A DNA stretch of 64,000 bases, from NCBI RefSeq assembly GCF_014655715.1, contig NZ_BNBM01000003.1:405686-469685 (forward strand), given 5' to 3'. Source of the DNA: Streptomyces lanatus. Its GTDB lineage: Bacteria; Actinomycetota; Actinomycetes; Streptomycetales; Streptomycetaceae. Position 1 is the stretch's first letter. Every line of letters starts with the position of its first letter. Below the pieces are notes generated by a model. The model ran no database searches. It had not been told where the DNA came from and saw only the letters and a program-made list of their open reading frames with translations. The position numbers and the translations under genes were made by a program. Shown piece after piece: positions 1-7,055 of this stretch.

Positions 1-126
1 CGGTGCGTACAGCCCCTGGAAGCGCTCCTCAAGGAGGCGGATCACCTCATAGCCGTGGCGCGGGGCCTCGTCCAGCAGCTTCAGCAGATAGAGACGGAGG
101 CGGCCGTGGGCGAAGACGGGAGGCAT
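1..126 (-). CDS. PadR-family transcriptional regulator, N-terminal part (cut by window edge)
   Basis: Only the first 42 codons are in the window; the reading frame is open to base 1. The protein begins MPPVFAHGRLRLYLLKLLDE and continues with a helix ending HGYEVIRLLEERFQGLYAP. That is the classic PadR winged-helix start, in which a short helix precedes the L-x-L-L...HGYE-I motif. The ATG follows the stop of the upstream DUF4097 gene after one base, so the two are translationally linked and co-transcribed. PadR proteins are usually repressors that autoregulate through ATAT-rich palindromes, and such a palindrome lies upstream of the operon. The effector is unknown. The family call is firm; the target is inferred. 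Confidence 0.85.
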   Translation of the reverse strand, partial: MPPVFAHGRLRLYLLKLLDEAPRHGYEVIRLLEERFQGLYAP

Positions 127-127
127 G

Positions 128-1141
128 TCAGAGCACCTTCTTGTCGGTCGTGCCGTCGGCCGGGGTGTCGGTGGAGTCGTCGCCCGGGCCGGAAACGGAA
201 TTGTCCCCCGAGGTGTGCTGTGCGCCGTTCGCAGGGTTGGTCGTCGCATCCGTGGGTGGGGTCGTCGAGTCTGTGGGTGGGGTGGTCGAGTCCATGGGTG
301 GGGTGGTCGAGGACTCCGCGTCCCACGGCTCGTCCTCCCGGGGCGGGCGGCGCAGCAGGGCGATGGAGCCGGAGACCGTCGTCGCCCGGAGTTTGCCGGT
401 GCCGTCGCCCAGGCGGCCGGTGATCTTGTGGGCGCCCCACTGGCCGTGCACCCGGAGGTCCTCGAAGGCGTTGGAGATGGTGCCGCTGGCGGTGTTGGCC
501 TCGACGTCCGCGTCCGCCGGGGCCGGCAGGCGGATGGCGATCTCGCCGGAGACGCTGGTCAGCCGGATGTCCGTAGGGCCCTCCGGGTCGAGGTCGACGA
601 TCATCGAGCCGCTCACCGACTCGGCCTTCACGGAGGAACCCGAGCCCTCGACGACCGTGAGATCGCCGGAGACGGAGTTGAAGCGGAGGTCGCCGGTGAC
701 GGCCTGCGCCTCAAGGTTGCCCGAGACGGTGTCGGCGCGGACCGGCCCCGACAGGCCGACGAGTGTGGTGTCGCCGGTGACTCCCTTGACGACCGACGGG
801 CCGTGGATCCCGGAGACGACCGCCCCGGCGCCGACCACGCCCACCTCCACGCGGGTGTCGGCCGGCACGGCAAGCGAGACCACCGTATTGCGACGCCAGC
901 CCTTGCGGTCGAGCCACTTGAGGAAGCCCTTCCACGGCAGGTCCTCGTACGCCACCGTGAGGGTGCCGCCCTGCTGGGTCACCACCAGGGGCGGGCCCTC
1001 GATCTCGGAGACCTCCAGGCGGGCGGAACCTTCTTCGGTCCCCACGACGTTCACAGTTCCATTGACGATGCGCACATGGAGCTCGCGCACCGGCTCGTCG
1101 AAGGTGAGCTTCCCGGGCTCTGCTACGGACCACTCGGACAT
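128..1141 (-). CDS. DUF4097-family beta-strand repeat protein
   Basis: This 337-residue protein begins MSEWSVAEPGKLTFDEPV. The start at 1141 is preceded by AGGAGG about 8 bases upstream, which favours it over an in-frame ATG 12 codons earlier. The central part is a run of short beta-strand repeats built on V-S-G and V-T-G turns, the hallmark of the DUF4097 (DUF4098-like) adhesin-type solenoid. The C-terminus is low complexity, with three TTPPxDS repeats followed by an acidic Ser/Thr/Gly tail. There is no signal peptide or membrane segment, so it is probably cytoplasmic. The biochemical role of the family is unknown; in actinobacteria it often sits beside PadR regulators, as here, and may be a partner or target of that regulator. 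Confidence 0.85.
   Translation of the reverse strand: MSEWSVAEPGKLTFDEPVRELHVRIVNGTVNVVGTEEGSARLEVSEIEGPPLVVTQQGGTLTVAYEDLPWKGFLKWLDRKGWRRNTVVSLAVPADTRVEVGVVGAGAVVSGIHGPSVVKGVTGDTTLVGLSGPVRADTVSGNLEAQAVTGDLRFNSVSGDLTVVEGSGSSVKAESVSGSMIVDLDPEGPTDIRLTSVSGEIAIRLPAPADADVEANTASGTISNAFEDLRVHGQWGAHKITGRLGDGTGKLRATTVSGSIALLRRPPREDEPWDAESSTTPPMDSTTPPTDSTTPPTDATTNPANGAQHTSGDNSVSGPGDDSTDTPADGTTDKKVL
252..314. repeat. Three tandem 21-bp repeats in the 3' part of the DUF4097 gene
   Basis: Three adjacent 21-base units (252-272, 273-293, 294-314), differing at a few positions, each begin with (G/A)TGGGTGGGGT on the + strand. Read on the coding strand each unit gives the heptapeptide TTPPxDS. The unit length is a multiple of three, so copy-number change would alter only the length of the tail. 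Confidence 0.85.
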
Positions 1142-1200
1142 GGTGCGGACCTCCTGGGCGACCGGACACGGCCGCACGGGCCGGATCTGAATGACACGCC

Positions 1201-1232
1201 ATATCGTGTCTTACGAGAAACACGATATATCG
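1201..1232. promoter_or_regulatory. Probable PadR operator upstream of the DUF4097-padR operon
   Basis: The inverted repeat ATATCGTGT (1201-1209) ... ACACGATAT (1220-1228) is perfect over 9 bases with a 10-base spacer. It overlaps a second perfect palindrome, CGATATATCG (1223-1232). This AT-rich element stands out in a GC-rich background. It lies 60 bases upstream of the DUF4097 start and about 80 bases before the rightward gene at 1310. PadR-family repressors commonly bind ATAT/CGTG-type palindromes next to their own operons, so autoregulation is the likely role. This is inferred from position and symmetry. Confidence 0.6.
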
Positions 1233-1309
1233 CGGACGGGGAAAGTCAAGGCACTCGTTCTGGTGATCACAAATCTCGCGAGATGGACAAAACGGCCTAG
1301 CGTGTTGTC

Positions 1310-2161
1310 ATGTCGACGGATCAGCCCCGGACCGCTCGCCAGGCCCGCAGCCCCGCCCCGGGCGCCCTGCTGCTGTGCCGAGCCGCGCCCGAGGGCGTCG
1401 CCCCCGCCGCCAGGCTGCTGCGCGAGGACATGCTGCTCGCGCCGGCCGGCGAAGGCTGGAGCGTGCTCGTCCCCGAGGGCAGGCCCTGGCTGGACGGCGA
1501 CGAACCCGTCGACCGCGTCCTCACCGGCTGGGCCACCGCACTCGCCGTCGGCGCGCCCTGGCCCGTGCTCGCCCTGTGGTGGGACGCCGACCGCGCCGGA
1601 TACACCCTCGCCGCCGGCTTCCGCCGCCCCGTCGGCTATGTCTGGCTGCGCAACGGCACCCCGGCCGGCGAGGACGAGGCCATGCGCACCTTCGCCGCCC
1701 GGCTCGGCCTCGATCCGGTCCTGGACATGCAGTCCCTCGACGCGCTGACCCGCCCCGACTCCGAGGCCGACGCGACCGCACGCATGCGTGGCCTGATCGC
1801 CGTCCTCACGCGCGCGGGCGTCTCCCTGCCCGACGGCCTCGCACCCGGCGAGAGCGCCGACCGACTGCGGGACGCCACCCGCGACCAGCCGCACATCCGG
1901 CTGATCGAGTGGTCCGGCTGGCGCGACGCCTTCCGCGCGGAACTGGACGCCGTCGACGGCGGCCGCCTCGGCGCCCTCCTGCCCTGGGCCGGCGGCCCCC
2001 GCGCCCGAGCCCTCGCCCTGACCCAGATCGCGACCGGCGTCCCGCTCACGGTCTGGGGCCTACGGCGCCACAGCCCCGGCTGGGTCGTCGCCGGCGCGGT
2101 ACTGCTGGCCCACGGCACGCTGGGGCTCGCGGCATGCACCACCGTGCGACCGCTGGACTGA
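1310..2161 (+). CDS. Conserved hypothetical protein (283 aa)
   Basis: The protein begins MSTDQPRTARQARSPAPGAL and is Ala/Arg/Leu-rich. It has no signal peptide. A hydrophobic stretch near the C-terminus (around residues 245-275, including GWVVAGAVLLAHGTLGLA) could be one or two membrane segments or a buried helix pair. I recognise no catalytic motif. It stands alone, divergent from the DUF4097-padR operon, with which it shares a 168-base intergenic region containing the ATAT-rich palindrome, so PadR could affect it too. I do not know its function; the call as a real gene rests on length, codon usage and the ATG just after the regulatory region. Confidence 0.7.
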   Translation: MSTDQPRTARQARSPAPGALLLCRAAPEGVAPAARLLREDMLLAPAGEGWSVLVPEGRPWLDGDEPVDRVLTGWATALAVGAPWPVLALWWDADRAGYTLAAGFRRPVGYVWLRNGTPAGEDEAMRTFAARLGLDPVLDMQSLDALTRPDSEADATARMRGLIAVLTRAGVSLPDGLAPGESADRLRDATRDQPHIRLIEWSGWRDAFRAELDAVDGGRLGALLPWAGGPRARALALTQIATGVPLTVWGLRRHSPGWVVAGAVLLAHGTLGLAACTTVRPLD

Positions 2162-2176
2162 GGCCGGGGGCGAGGG

Positions 2177-2273
2177 CGCCGTACGGCACGGGGCGCGGTA
2201 CGGATGGCAGACGCGGGCCGCCGGGATCGCCGTACGGCACCAGGCGAGCCGCTCACATCTCGCCGTACGACAC
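2177..2273. repeat. Three spaced copies of a 13-base repeat
   Basis: CGCCGTACGGCAC occurs at 2177-2189 and 2228-2240, and CGCCGTACGACAC at 2261-2273, in the 204-base gap between the genes at 1310 and 2366. The first two copies contain the self-complementary core GCCGTACGGC. They are irregularly spaced (51 and 33 bases between starts). The function is unknown; they could be small hairpins or binding sites. Confidence 0.5.
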
Positions 2274-2308
2274 CACCGAAGGCCGCCCAGGTCGCCGAAA
2301 AACACGAA

Positions 2309-2338
2309 GGGCGCCCCGCATCAAGCATCAGGGCGCCC
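2309..2338 (-). terminator. Intrinsic terminator of the DUF6104 gene
   Basis: An 8-base self-complementary arm, GGGCGCCC (2309-2316), is repeated at 2331-2338 with a 14-base loop. Read leftward, the hairpin is followed by CTTCGTGTTTTTC, a run of T residues. This suits termination of the leftward gene ending at 2366, and the stem may also act for the rightward gene ending at 2161. Confidence 0.7.
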
Positions 2339-2365
2339 CGGGAACCTCCGGCCTCGGCGGACCGG

Positions 2366-2548
2366 CTACAGGTCGTCGTCCTCGTCGTCCAGGCGGGCCA
2401 GCCATGTCGCCAGCCGCTCCACCGGTACCTCGAAGTCCGGGTTCAGGTCGACGAAGGTGCGCAGCTGCTCGGCCAGCCACTCGAAGGTGATCTCCTCCTG
2501 GCCGCGCCGCTTCTCCAGTTCTTCGATGCCTCGGTCGGTGAAGTACAT
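2366..2548 (-). CDS. DUF6104-family small protein (60 aa)
   Basis: The protein begins MYFTDRGIEELEKRRGQEEI and ends in an acidic LARLDDEDDDL tail. I recognise this as the small, strongly conserved Streptomyces family DUF6104, whose members are about 60 residues. An in-frame ATG 28 codons upstream would give an 88-residue form, but the extension (MFHGPDGAFARTVRARH...) is Arg-rich and unlike the family, so I chose 2548. No good Shine-Dalgarno sequence precedes this ATG. The function is unknown. An intrinsic terminator lies just downstream, so it is probably a single-gene transcript. Confidence 0.75.
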   Translation of the reverse strand: MYFTDRGIEELEKRRGQEEITFEWLAEQLRTFVDLNPDFEVPVERLATWLARLDDEDDDL

Positions 2549-2674
2549 GAGGTGAGGATATGTCGTGCCCGCCACGCGTGCGTGCCGGGCTCTCACCGTC
2601 CGTGCGAAGGCCCCGTCCGGCCCGTGGAACACTGGGCGGCGAGAGGTTGTCTATCCACACGGAGACGGATCTTC

Positions 2675-3664
2675 ATGGGCACGCACTTCGACCAAGTACC
2701 CCTTGTCGGAACAGGGCTTGACCCGGCCGGGGACATCGACGGCTGGCTGGCCTCCGTGCCCGTGCACGCCCTGGTCGAGGCGTTCTCCACCACCGAGCAG
2801 GACCACGAGCTGGCCCGCGACCTGGCCGCCGAGAAGGGCGACGTCGGCGAGCGGCTGGCGCGGCTCGACGCGTTCACCGACCGGTGGGACACCCGTAAGG
2901 GCCGCGAGCGCAACCAGGCCGACGAGCTGCCGATGCGGGCAGAGCAGGAGGAGCTGGTGCTGGCCGCCGCCGAGGCACTCGGCATGTGCGGCGGCACCCG
3001 GCTGCGCTACGACCGCTACGACCATGTCCTCATGCTCGGCGGCCTCATCCGCGCCTGCCTGGTACGCACCGCGTACGCCGCCCATCTGATCGAGAGCGGA
3101 AGGGTGAGCGCCGGCTCGGTCACCGCCCTCGGCGGCCACCGGCCCTTCGTAGGTGACGAGTTCGAGCTCGCGGCCCAGGCGGGCGCGCCCGAACTCGCCG
3201 AGGAGTACGAGGCGATGGACTTCGGGACCCGCAAGGCCTTCCGGCTCGGTGAACCGGAGTCCGTGGAGGGCGAGGAGTCCGAACTCCCGGGCGGCACCTG
3301 GGGCGTACGCCACTACCGCACGGCCGACGACATGCCCGTCCAGGTCGTGGCCGCGCCCTCCAGCGAGCCGGAGCGGCGCCGCGCGGACACACCCGACAGC
3401 TACGACTTCTTCGCCAAGCACGTCGCCGCGCTGAAGCCGGGACAGCGCCTGCTGCTCGTCACCACGGCCATCTACGTCCCGGCCCAGCACGCCGCCGCCG
3501 TACGGATGCTGAAGCTGCCGTTCGGGGTGGAGGTGGACACCATCGGCAACGACCCCGGGGTGGTCGCCGGGGCGCCCGCGCAGCGGTTCAGCGCGACCAA
3601 GTACCTGCTGGAAGTCCGCTCCACCGTGCGGTCACTGGCCCGGCTGGCGGAGGCGCTGGGTTAA
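2675..3664 (+). CDS. Conserved hypothetical protein (329 aa), C-terminal part weakly like the DUF218/YdcF family
   Basis: The start at 2675 (MGTHFDQVPLVGTGL) has GGAG 11 bases upstream; the frame is open further upstream, but only through the terminator region. The protein is soluble and acidic. The segment from about residue 245 (HVAALKPGQRLLLVTTAIYV) to the end resembles the C-terminal part of DUF218/YdcF-like proteins, in which a phrase such as LLVTTxxYxPxQHA precedes a short beta strand. The N-terminal two thirds match nothing I know. The gene ends inside the last 4 bases of the convergent protease/NB-ARC gene. I regard it as a real gene of unknown function. Confidence 0.65.
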   Translation: MGTHFDQVPLVGTGLDPAGDIDGWLASVPVHALVEAFSTTEQDHELARDLAAEKGDVGERLARLDAFTDRWDTRKGRERNQADELPMRAEQEELVLAAAEALGMCGGTRLRYDRYDHVLMLGGLIRACLVRTAYAAHLIESGRVSAGSVTALGGHRPFVGDEFELAAQAGAPELAEEYEAMDFGTRKAFRLGEPESVEGEESELPGGTWGVRHYRTADDMPVQVVAAPSSEPERRRADTPDSYDFFAKHVAALKPGQRLLLVTTAIYVPAQHAAAVRMLKLPFGVEVDTIGNDPGVVAGAPAQRFSATKYLLEVRSTVRSLARLAEALG

Positions 3665-6585
3665 GCGAGGGCCGCAAGGCAGTCGGCCTCCGCCGTGCTC
3701 GCCTGTCGTACGCCGTTCGCGCTCTCCAGCTCCTCGTAGAGCGTGAGTGACTCGCGGGCCTGGGTGAGGGCCTCGACGGCGCGGTGCTGGGCGAGCAGGG
3801 CCGCGGAGAGCAGCAGATGGGCCCGTGCCTGGCCGAAGCGGGCCTGCGCGGGCCGGTAGTAGGTGAGGGCGTCGCACAGGTGACGTTCGGCCGTCGCGTG
3901 GTCGCCCTGCTTGGCGCGCAGGTCGGCGGCGACCAGGAGGGCGTCCGGATAGGCGAAGCTGCGGGTGCGGCGCAGCAGTTCCAGGGCCCGCTCGTTGGCG
4001 TCCACCGCCTCGTCCATCCGGCCCGCGAGCCCCAGGGCGGAGGCGCGGTTGTTGATCGCGTGGGCGAGACCGCGGATGTCGCCCGCGGCTTCGTAGAGGG
4101 CCTCGGCCCTGTGCAGGATGGGGATGGCCCCCTCGTACGAGCCCATCAGCCGGTGGACGACCCCCGTCAGGTTGAGGCAGCGGGCCTGGCCCAGTGAGTA
4201 GTCGATCCGGTCCAGGAGCGCGCTCGCCCGGTCGAGGTGGCCGAGCGCGCGGTCGTGGTCGCCGCGCAACCGCCAGAGCATCCCGAGGGTGTACTCGGCC
4301 TCGGCCTGGCCGAATTCGTCCCCCAGGTCGGTGAACTCGGCCAGCGCCCGCTCACAGCTCGCCACGGCTCCGTCCCGGTCACCGAGGTTGTGCTGGACGT
4401 AACCCCCGCGGGCGAGCATGTCCGCCACCGCGACCCGGTCCCCGGCACCCTCGTAGAACTCCCGCGCCCCGCTCAACGCCCGCAGCGCGGCGTCCTGCTG
4501 CCCCGCCACCCGGTACGCCTCGCCCAGCAGCGCGTTCAGATCGGCCGCGGCCCTCCCCCAGACTCCGTCCGGGGGGACCCCCATCTCGCTTCGCTCGTCC
4601 CGCCCCCGCGCCGCCGCCAGCCCCGCCCGGTACGCCTCGATCGCCACATCCGTCTCCGAGGCCAGCGACAGGAAGTGGCCCATGGCCCGTGGAATGCGCC
4701 ACACATACGGCGTCAGCCCGAACTCCTCCGCGAGCGCGGCGCACCGCAGCAGGTTCTCCCGCTCCGCCTGGAACCAGGCCAGCGCCGTCCTCCGGCCGGA
4801 CACGTCGGGGAGGCGGGTGTGGTCCAGGTCGGGGCTGTCGGCGACCGGACGGGCCGGGTTCAGCGTGCGCTGGGCCGCCAGCGCCACGGCCAGGTAGAAG
4901 TCCAGCAGCCGCCCGGCGATCTCACGGTGCCGCTGCCACCCCGGCTCGTCGGCCGCCAGCCGCTCACGCGCGAACTCCCGCAGCAGATCGTGTGTGTGCA
5001 GCCGTCCGCCGCCGTCGTCCACCAGGCTCTCCGTGATCAGCGCGTCGATGGCGTCCTCGGCCTCCACCGGATCGTCCACCAGCGCCGCGGCGGCCTCCAG
5101 GCTCACGCCGCCCGGCGGATGCAGGCCGAGCCGGCGGAACAACTCCCGCTCCCGGGCGCCCAGATGGCCGTACGACGTGCTGAACACGGCGTTGATGGAC
5201 AGATCCCCGACCCGCAGTGACTTCAGCCGGTCCGTCTCCCTCGCCATCTCGTCCCGGATCCGCGCGAGCGGGTACTTGCGCTGGCGCCCGGCCGCCAGGG
5301 ACGCCTTGACCCGGATGGCCAGCGGCAGGAAGCCGCACAGCCGGACGATGTCGCGCACCGCCCCGGGGTCGGTGGCGGCCCGCTTCTCGCCGACGATGGC
5401 CGTGAACAGCCGTACGGACGTCTCCTCGTCGAACTCCTCCAGCGCCATCGGCACCGCCCCCTCCACGCCCAGCTCGTCCAGTCTGCGCCGGCTGGTGACG
5501 AGGACCAGTGAACCGGGGTGCTCGGGGAGCAGGGCCTCGATCTGGTCGTACGAGGCCGCGTTGTCCAGTACGACGATCAAGCGGCGGCGCCGCAGTACAT
5601 CGCGCCAGATGCGGCTCAGGCGGGTGCGGTCGCCGATGTTCTGGGGCTTGCCCAGGGTGGCCTGCAACAGGGCGAGCAGGGCGTGCTCGGTGGTCAGCGG
5701 GCGGTGTTCGGCGCCTGCCTTGTGGGCCTGGAGGTCCAGCAGGAGCTGTCCGTCGGGGTAGTCCGGCGCGAGCCTGTGGGCGAGGTGGACGGCAAGCCTC
5801 GTCTTGCCGAGGCCGCCCATGCCCGCGATCGAGTGGATCGCCGGGCCCACGCTGTTCTCCCCGATCTGCTCGATCAGTTCGGCGATCTCGCTCGCGCGGC
5901 CGGTGAAGTCGCGGAGGTCGGGCGGCAGTTCGTAGGAGGTGCCGAGGCCGTCCAGCTCCGGCTCGACGGCCCGCTGCCTCGGGATCGCGGCCGCCGCCAG
6001 GGCCTCCCGCACCGGTGCGAGCCGCTCGGCGATCAGGCCCACGGGTAACAGCCAGGACATCCGCTCCGCACGGTAGGCCAGGACCACGATGCCGAAGACC
6101 TTCCCGGCCTCCGAGTCGTAGACCGCGCCGCCGCTGAAGCCGGGCTGGATCTCGACGCCGCCCGCATTGCGGTCGTTGAGCTGGATCCAGCCGGTGCCCA
6201 TGGTCTCGCCGGTCACGGTGGCCGAGGCGTGCACGCCGGTGTGCAGCTGGCCGGGATAGCCGTAGGCCCAGACCGTGTCGCCGCGGCTCCAGGAGGCGTT
6301 GAGGGGAGCCGGGGTCGCGTCGGGCGGTGCGGGGCTGCTCAGCCGCAGCACGGCCGCGTCGCCCTCCTGACGGTCGCCCACGGGCCACCAGCCGCCCTCC
6401 GTGACGACGGCGGTGATCGGCTCGGGGGCCGCCGTGCCGAGGAACTCGACGTTGACGGGCCGGCCCGGATCGTCGCCGATGACATGGGCGCAGGTCAGGA
6501 CCAGGTCCCGGCCCAGATAGACGCCCGCGCCGCAGATCGTGCCGTAGGTGTCGCTGATCCGGACCGACCAGCGCGTGAAGCTCAC
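3661..6585 (-). CDS. Trypsin-like protease / NB-ARC (STAND) ATPase / TPR protein (974 aa)
   Basis: Residues 1-190 form a trypsin-like serine protease domain with a full triad: His34 in TCAHV, Asp76 in GDAAVLRL and Ser151 in QPGFSGGAV. Residues about 225-450 are an NB-ARC NTPase with Walker A GMGGLGKT (255-262), Walker B LIVVLDN (336-342), a TSRRR sensor (364-368) and a GFLPL motif (418-422). From about 560 to the end is an array of TPR-like helical repeats (A/G/Y-rich 34-residue periodicity). The start overlaps the stop of the Trypco1 gene by ATGA, so the two are translationally coupled. In known STAND proteins the repeats sense a trigger, NTP-driven oligomerisation follows, and the effector (here the protease) is unleashed. 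A short stretch at residues 661-678 looks like an inserted intergenic repeat. Role in defence or self/nonself response is inferred from the architecture. Confidence 0.9.
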   Translation of the reverse strand: MSFTRWSVRISDTYGTICGAGVYLGRDLVLTCAHVIGDDPGRPVNVEFLGTAAPEPITAVVTEGGWWPVGDRQEGDAAVLRLSSPAPPDATPAPLNASWSRGDTVWAYGYPGQLHTGVHASATVTGETMGTGWIQLNDRNAGGVEIQPGFSGGAVYDSEAGKVFGIVVLAYRAERMSWLLPVGLIAERLAPVREALAAAAIPRQRAVEPELDGLGTSYELPPDLRDFTGRASEIAELIEQIGENSVGPAIHSIAGMGGLGKTRLAVHLAHRLAPDYPDGQLLLDLQAHKAGAEHRPLTTEHALLALLQATLGKPQNIGDRTRLSRIWRDVLRRRRLIVVLDNAASYDQIEALLPEHPGSLVLVTSRRRLDELGVEGAVPMALEEFDEETSVRLFTAIVGEKRAATDPGAVRDIVRLCGFLPLAIRVKASLAAGRQRKYPLARIRDEMARETDRLKSLRVGDLSINAVFSTSYGHLGARERELFRRLGLHPPGGVSLEAAAALVDDPVEAEDAIDALITESLVDDGGGRLHTHDLLREFARERLAADEPGWQRHREIAGRLLDFYLAVALAAQRTLNPARPVADSPDLDHTRLPDVSGRRTALAWFQAERENLLRCAALAEEFGLTPYVWRIPRAMGHFLSLASETDVAIEAYRAGLAAARGRDERSEMGVPPDGVWGRAAADLNALLGEAYRVAGQQDAALRALSGAREFYEGAGDRVAVADMLARGGYVQHNLGDRDGAVASCERALAEFTDLGDEFGQAEAEYTLGMLWRLRGDHDRALGHLDRASALLDRIDYSLGQARCLNLTGVVHRLMGSYEGAIPILHRAEALYEAAGDIRGLAHAINNRASALGLAGRMDEAVDANERALELLRRTRSFAYPDALLVAADLRAKQGDHATAERHLCDALTYYRPAQARFGQARAHLLLSAALLAQHRAVEALTQARESLTLYEELESANGVRQASTAEADCLAALA
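4550..4604 (-). repeat. Dispersed Streptomyces-type repeat lying in frame in the NB-ARC/TPR gene
   Basis: The + strand reads CCCCCAGACTCCGTCCGGGG and then GGACCCCCATCTCGCTTCGC. I recognise this combination from many Streptomyces intergenic regions. It is partly self-complementary (CCCCC...GGGGG and GGGG...CCCC). Here it is read as codons 661-678 of the protein (RDERSEMGVPPDGVWGRA), an odd Pro/Gly stretch between TPR-like helices. The match to a dispersed family is from memory, not from a search. Confidence 0.55.
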
Positions 6586-6914
6586 GCGTCGGTGTCCTTC
6601 TTCTCCCAGCCGAGCTTGACGACGATATGGCCCTCGACCCCGGCCTTGGTCAGCACGGCCCCGGCGCTGGCGTTGAGCTTCACGCCGAACTCCAGCTCCA
6701 CCGTGCTGGGCTGGGCCGCCTGGAAGGTGCGCAGGGTCGCCTCCGCCGCACGCCGGATCGGCTCCAGGGCCTCCTCCAGAGAGACGGACGCCTCACGCAT
6801 ACGGTCGCCGACGCGGGAGGCGCGGACCATGCCGGGCTCGTCGTCCTCGACCTCGACGACCAGCCGTCCCTCGCCCTCGTCGTCCCCCATGGCGATCCGC
6901 AGCAGCTCGGCCAT
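6582..6914 (-). CDS. Trypco1-domain protein (CU044_2847 family, 110 aa)
   Basis: The protein begins MAELLRIAMGDDEGEGRLVV and contains ELEFGVKLNASAGAVLTKAG near the C-terminus. The pattern ...VELEFGVKLxAxAGAVxxxxxxxxxxxVxLxW is typical of the Trypco1 (trypsin co-occurring) family, a small beta-rich domain found next to trypsin/STAND genes. GGGGGA sits 5 bases before the ATG. Its stop overlaps the ATG of the protease/NB-ARC gene, so the pair is made together. In the published comparative work on such systems the domain is thought to be an associated regulator or substrate. No enzymatic motif is visible. Confidence 0.85.
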   Translation of the reverse strand: MAELLRIAMGDDEGEGRLVVEVEDDEPGMVRASRVGDRMREASVSLEEALEPIRRAAEATLRTFQAAQPSTVELEFGVKLNASAGAVLTKAGVEGHIVVKLGWEKKDTDA

Positions 6915-6990
6915 TCGTTCCCCCGTGTGTCCGGTTCGGTGTGTCGGTCACTCAATTTACCGGTGGGGCGGGGGAGTTGACCGGAAATGC

Positions 6991-7037
6991 CGGAAGGCCC
7001 GGCTCCGAGTCGCGAGGACTTGGAACCGGGCCTTCCG
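6991..7037 (-). terminator. Intrinsic terminator downstream of kgd
   Basis: CGGAAGGCCCGGCTCC (6991-7006) pairs with GGAACCGGGCCTTCCG (7022-7037) over 16 bases with one mismatch and a 15-base loop. It starts 18 bases after the kgd stop on the leftward strand. There is no clear T tract, which is usual for Streptomyces terminators. It also insulates the Trypco1 operon, whose promoter must lie between 6915 and about 6990. Confidence 0.8.
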
Positions 7038-7055
7038 AATCGACCGTGGAGCGGG

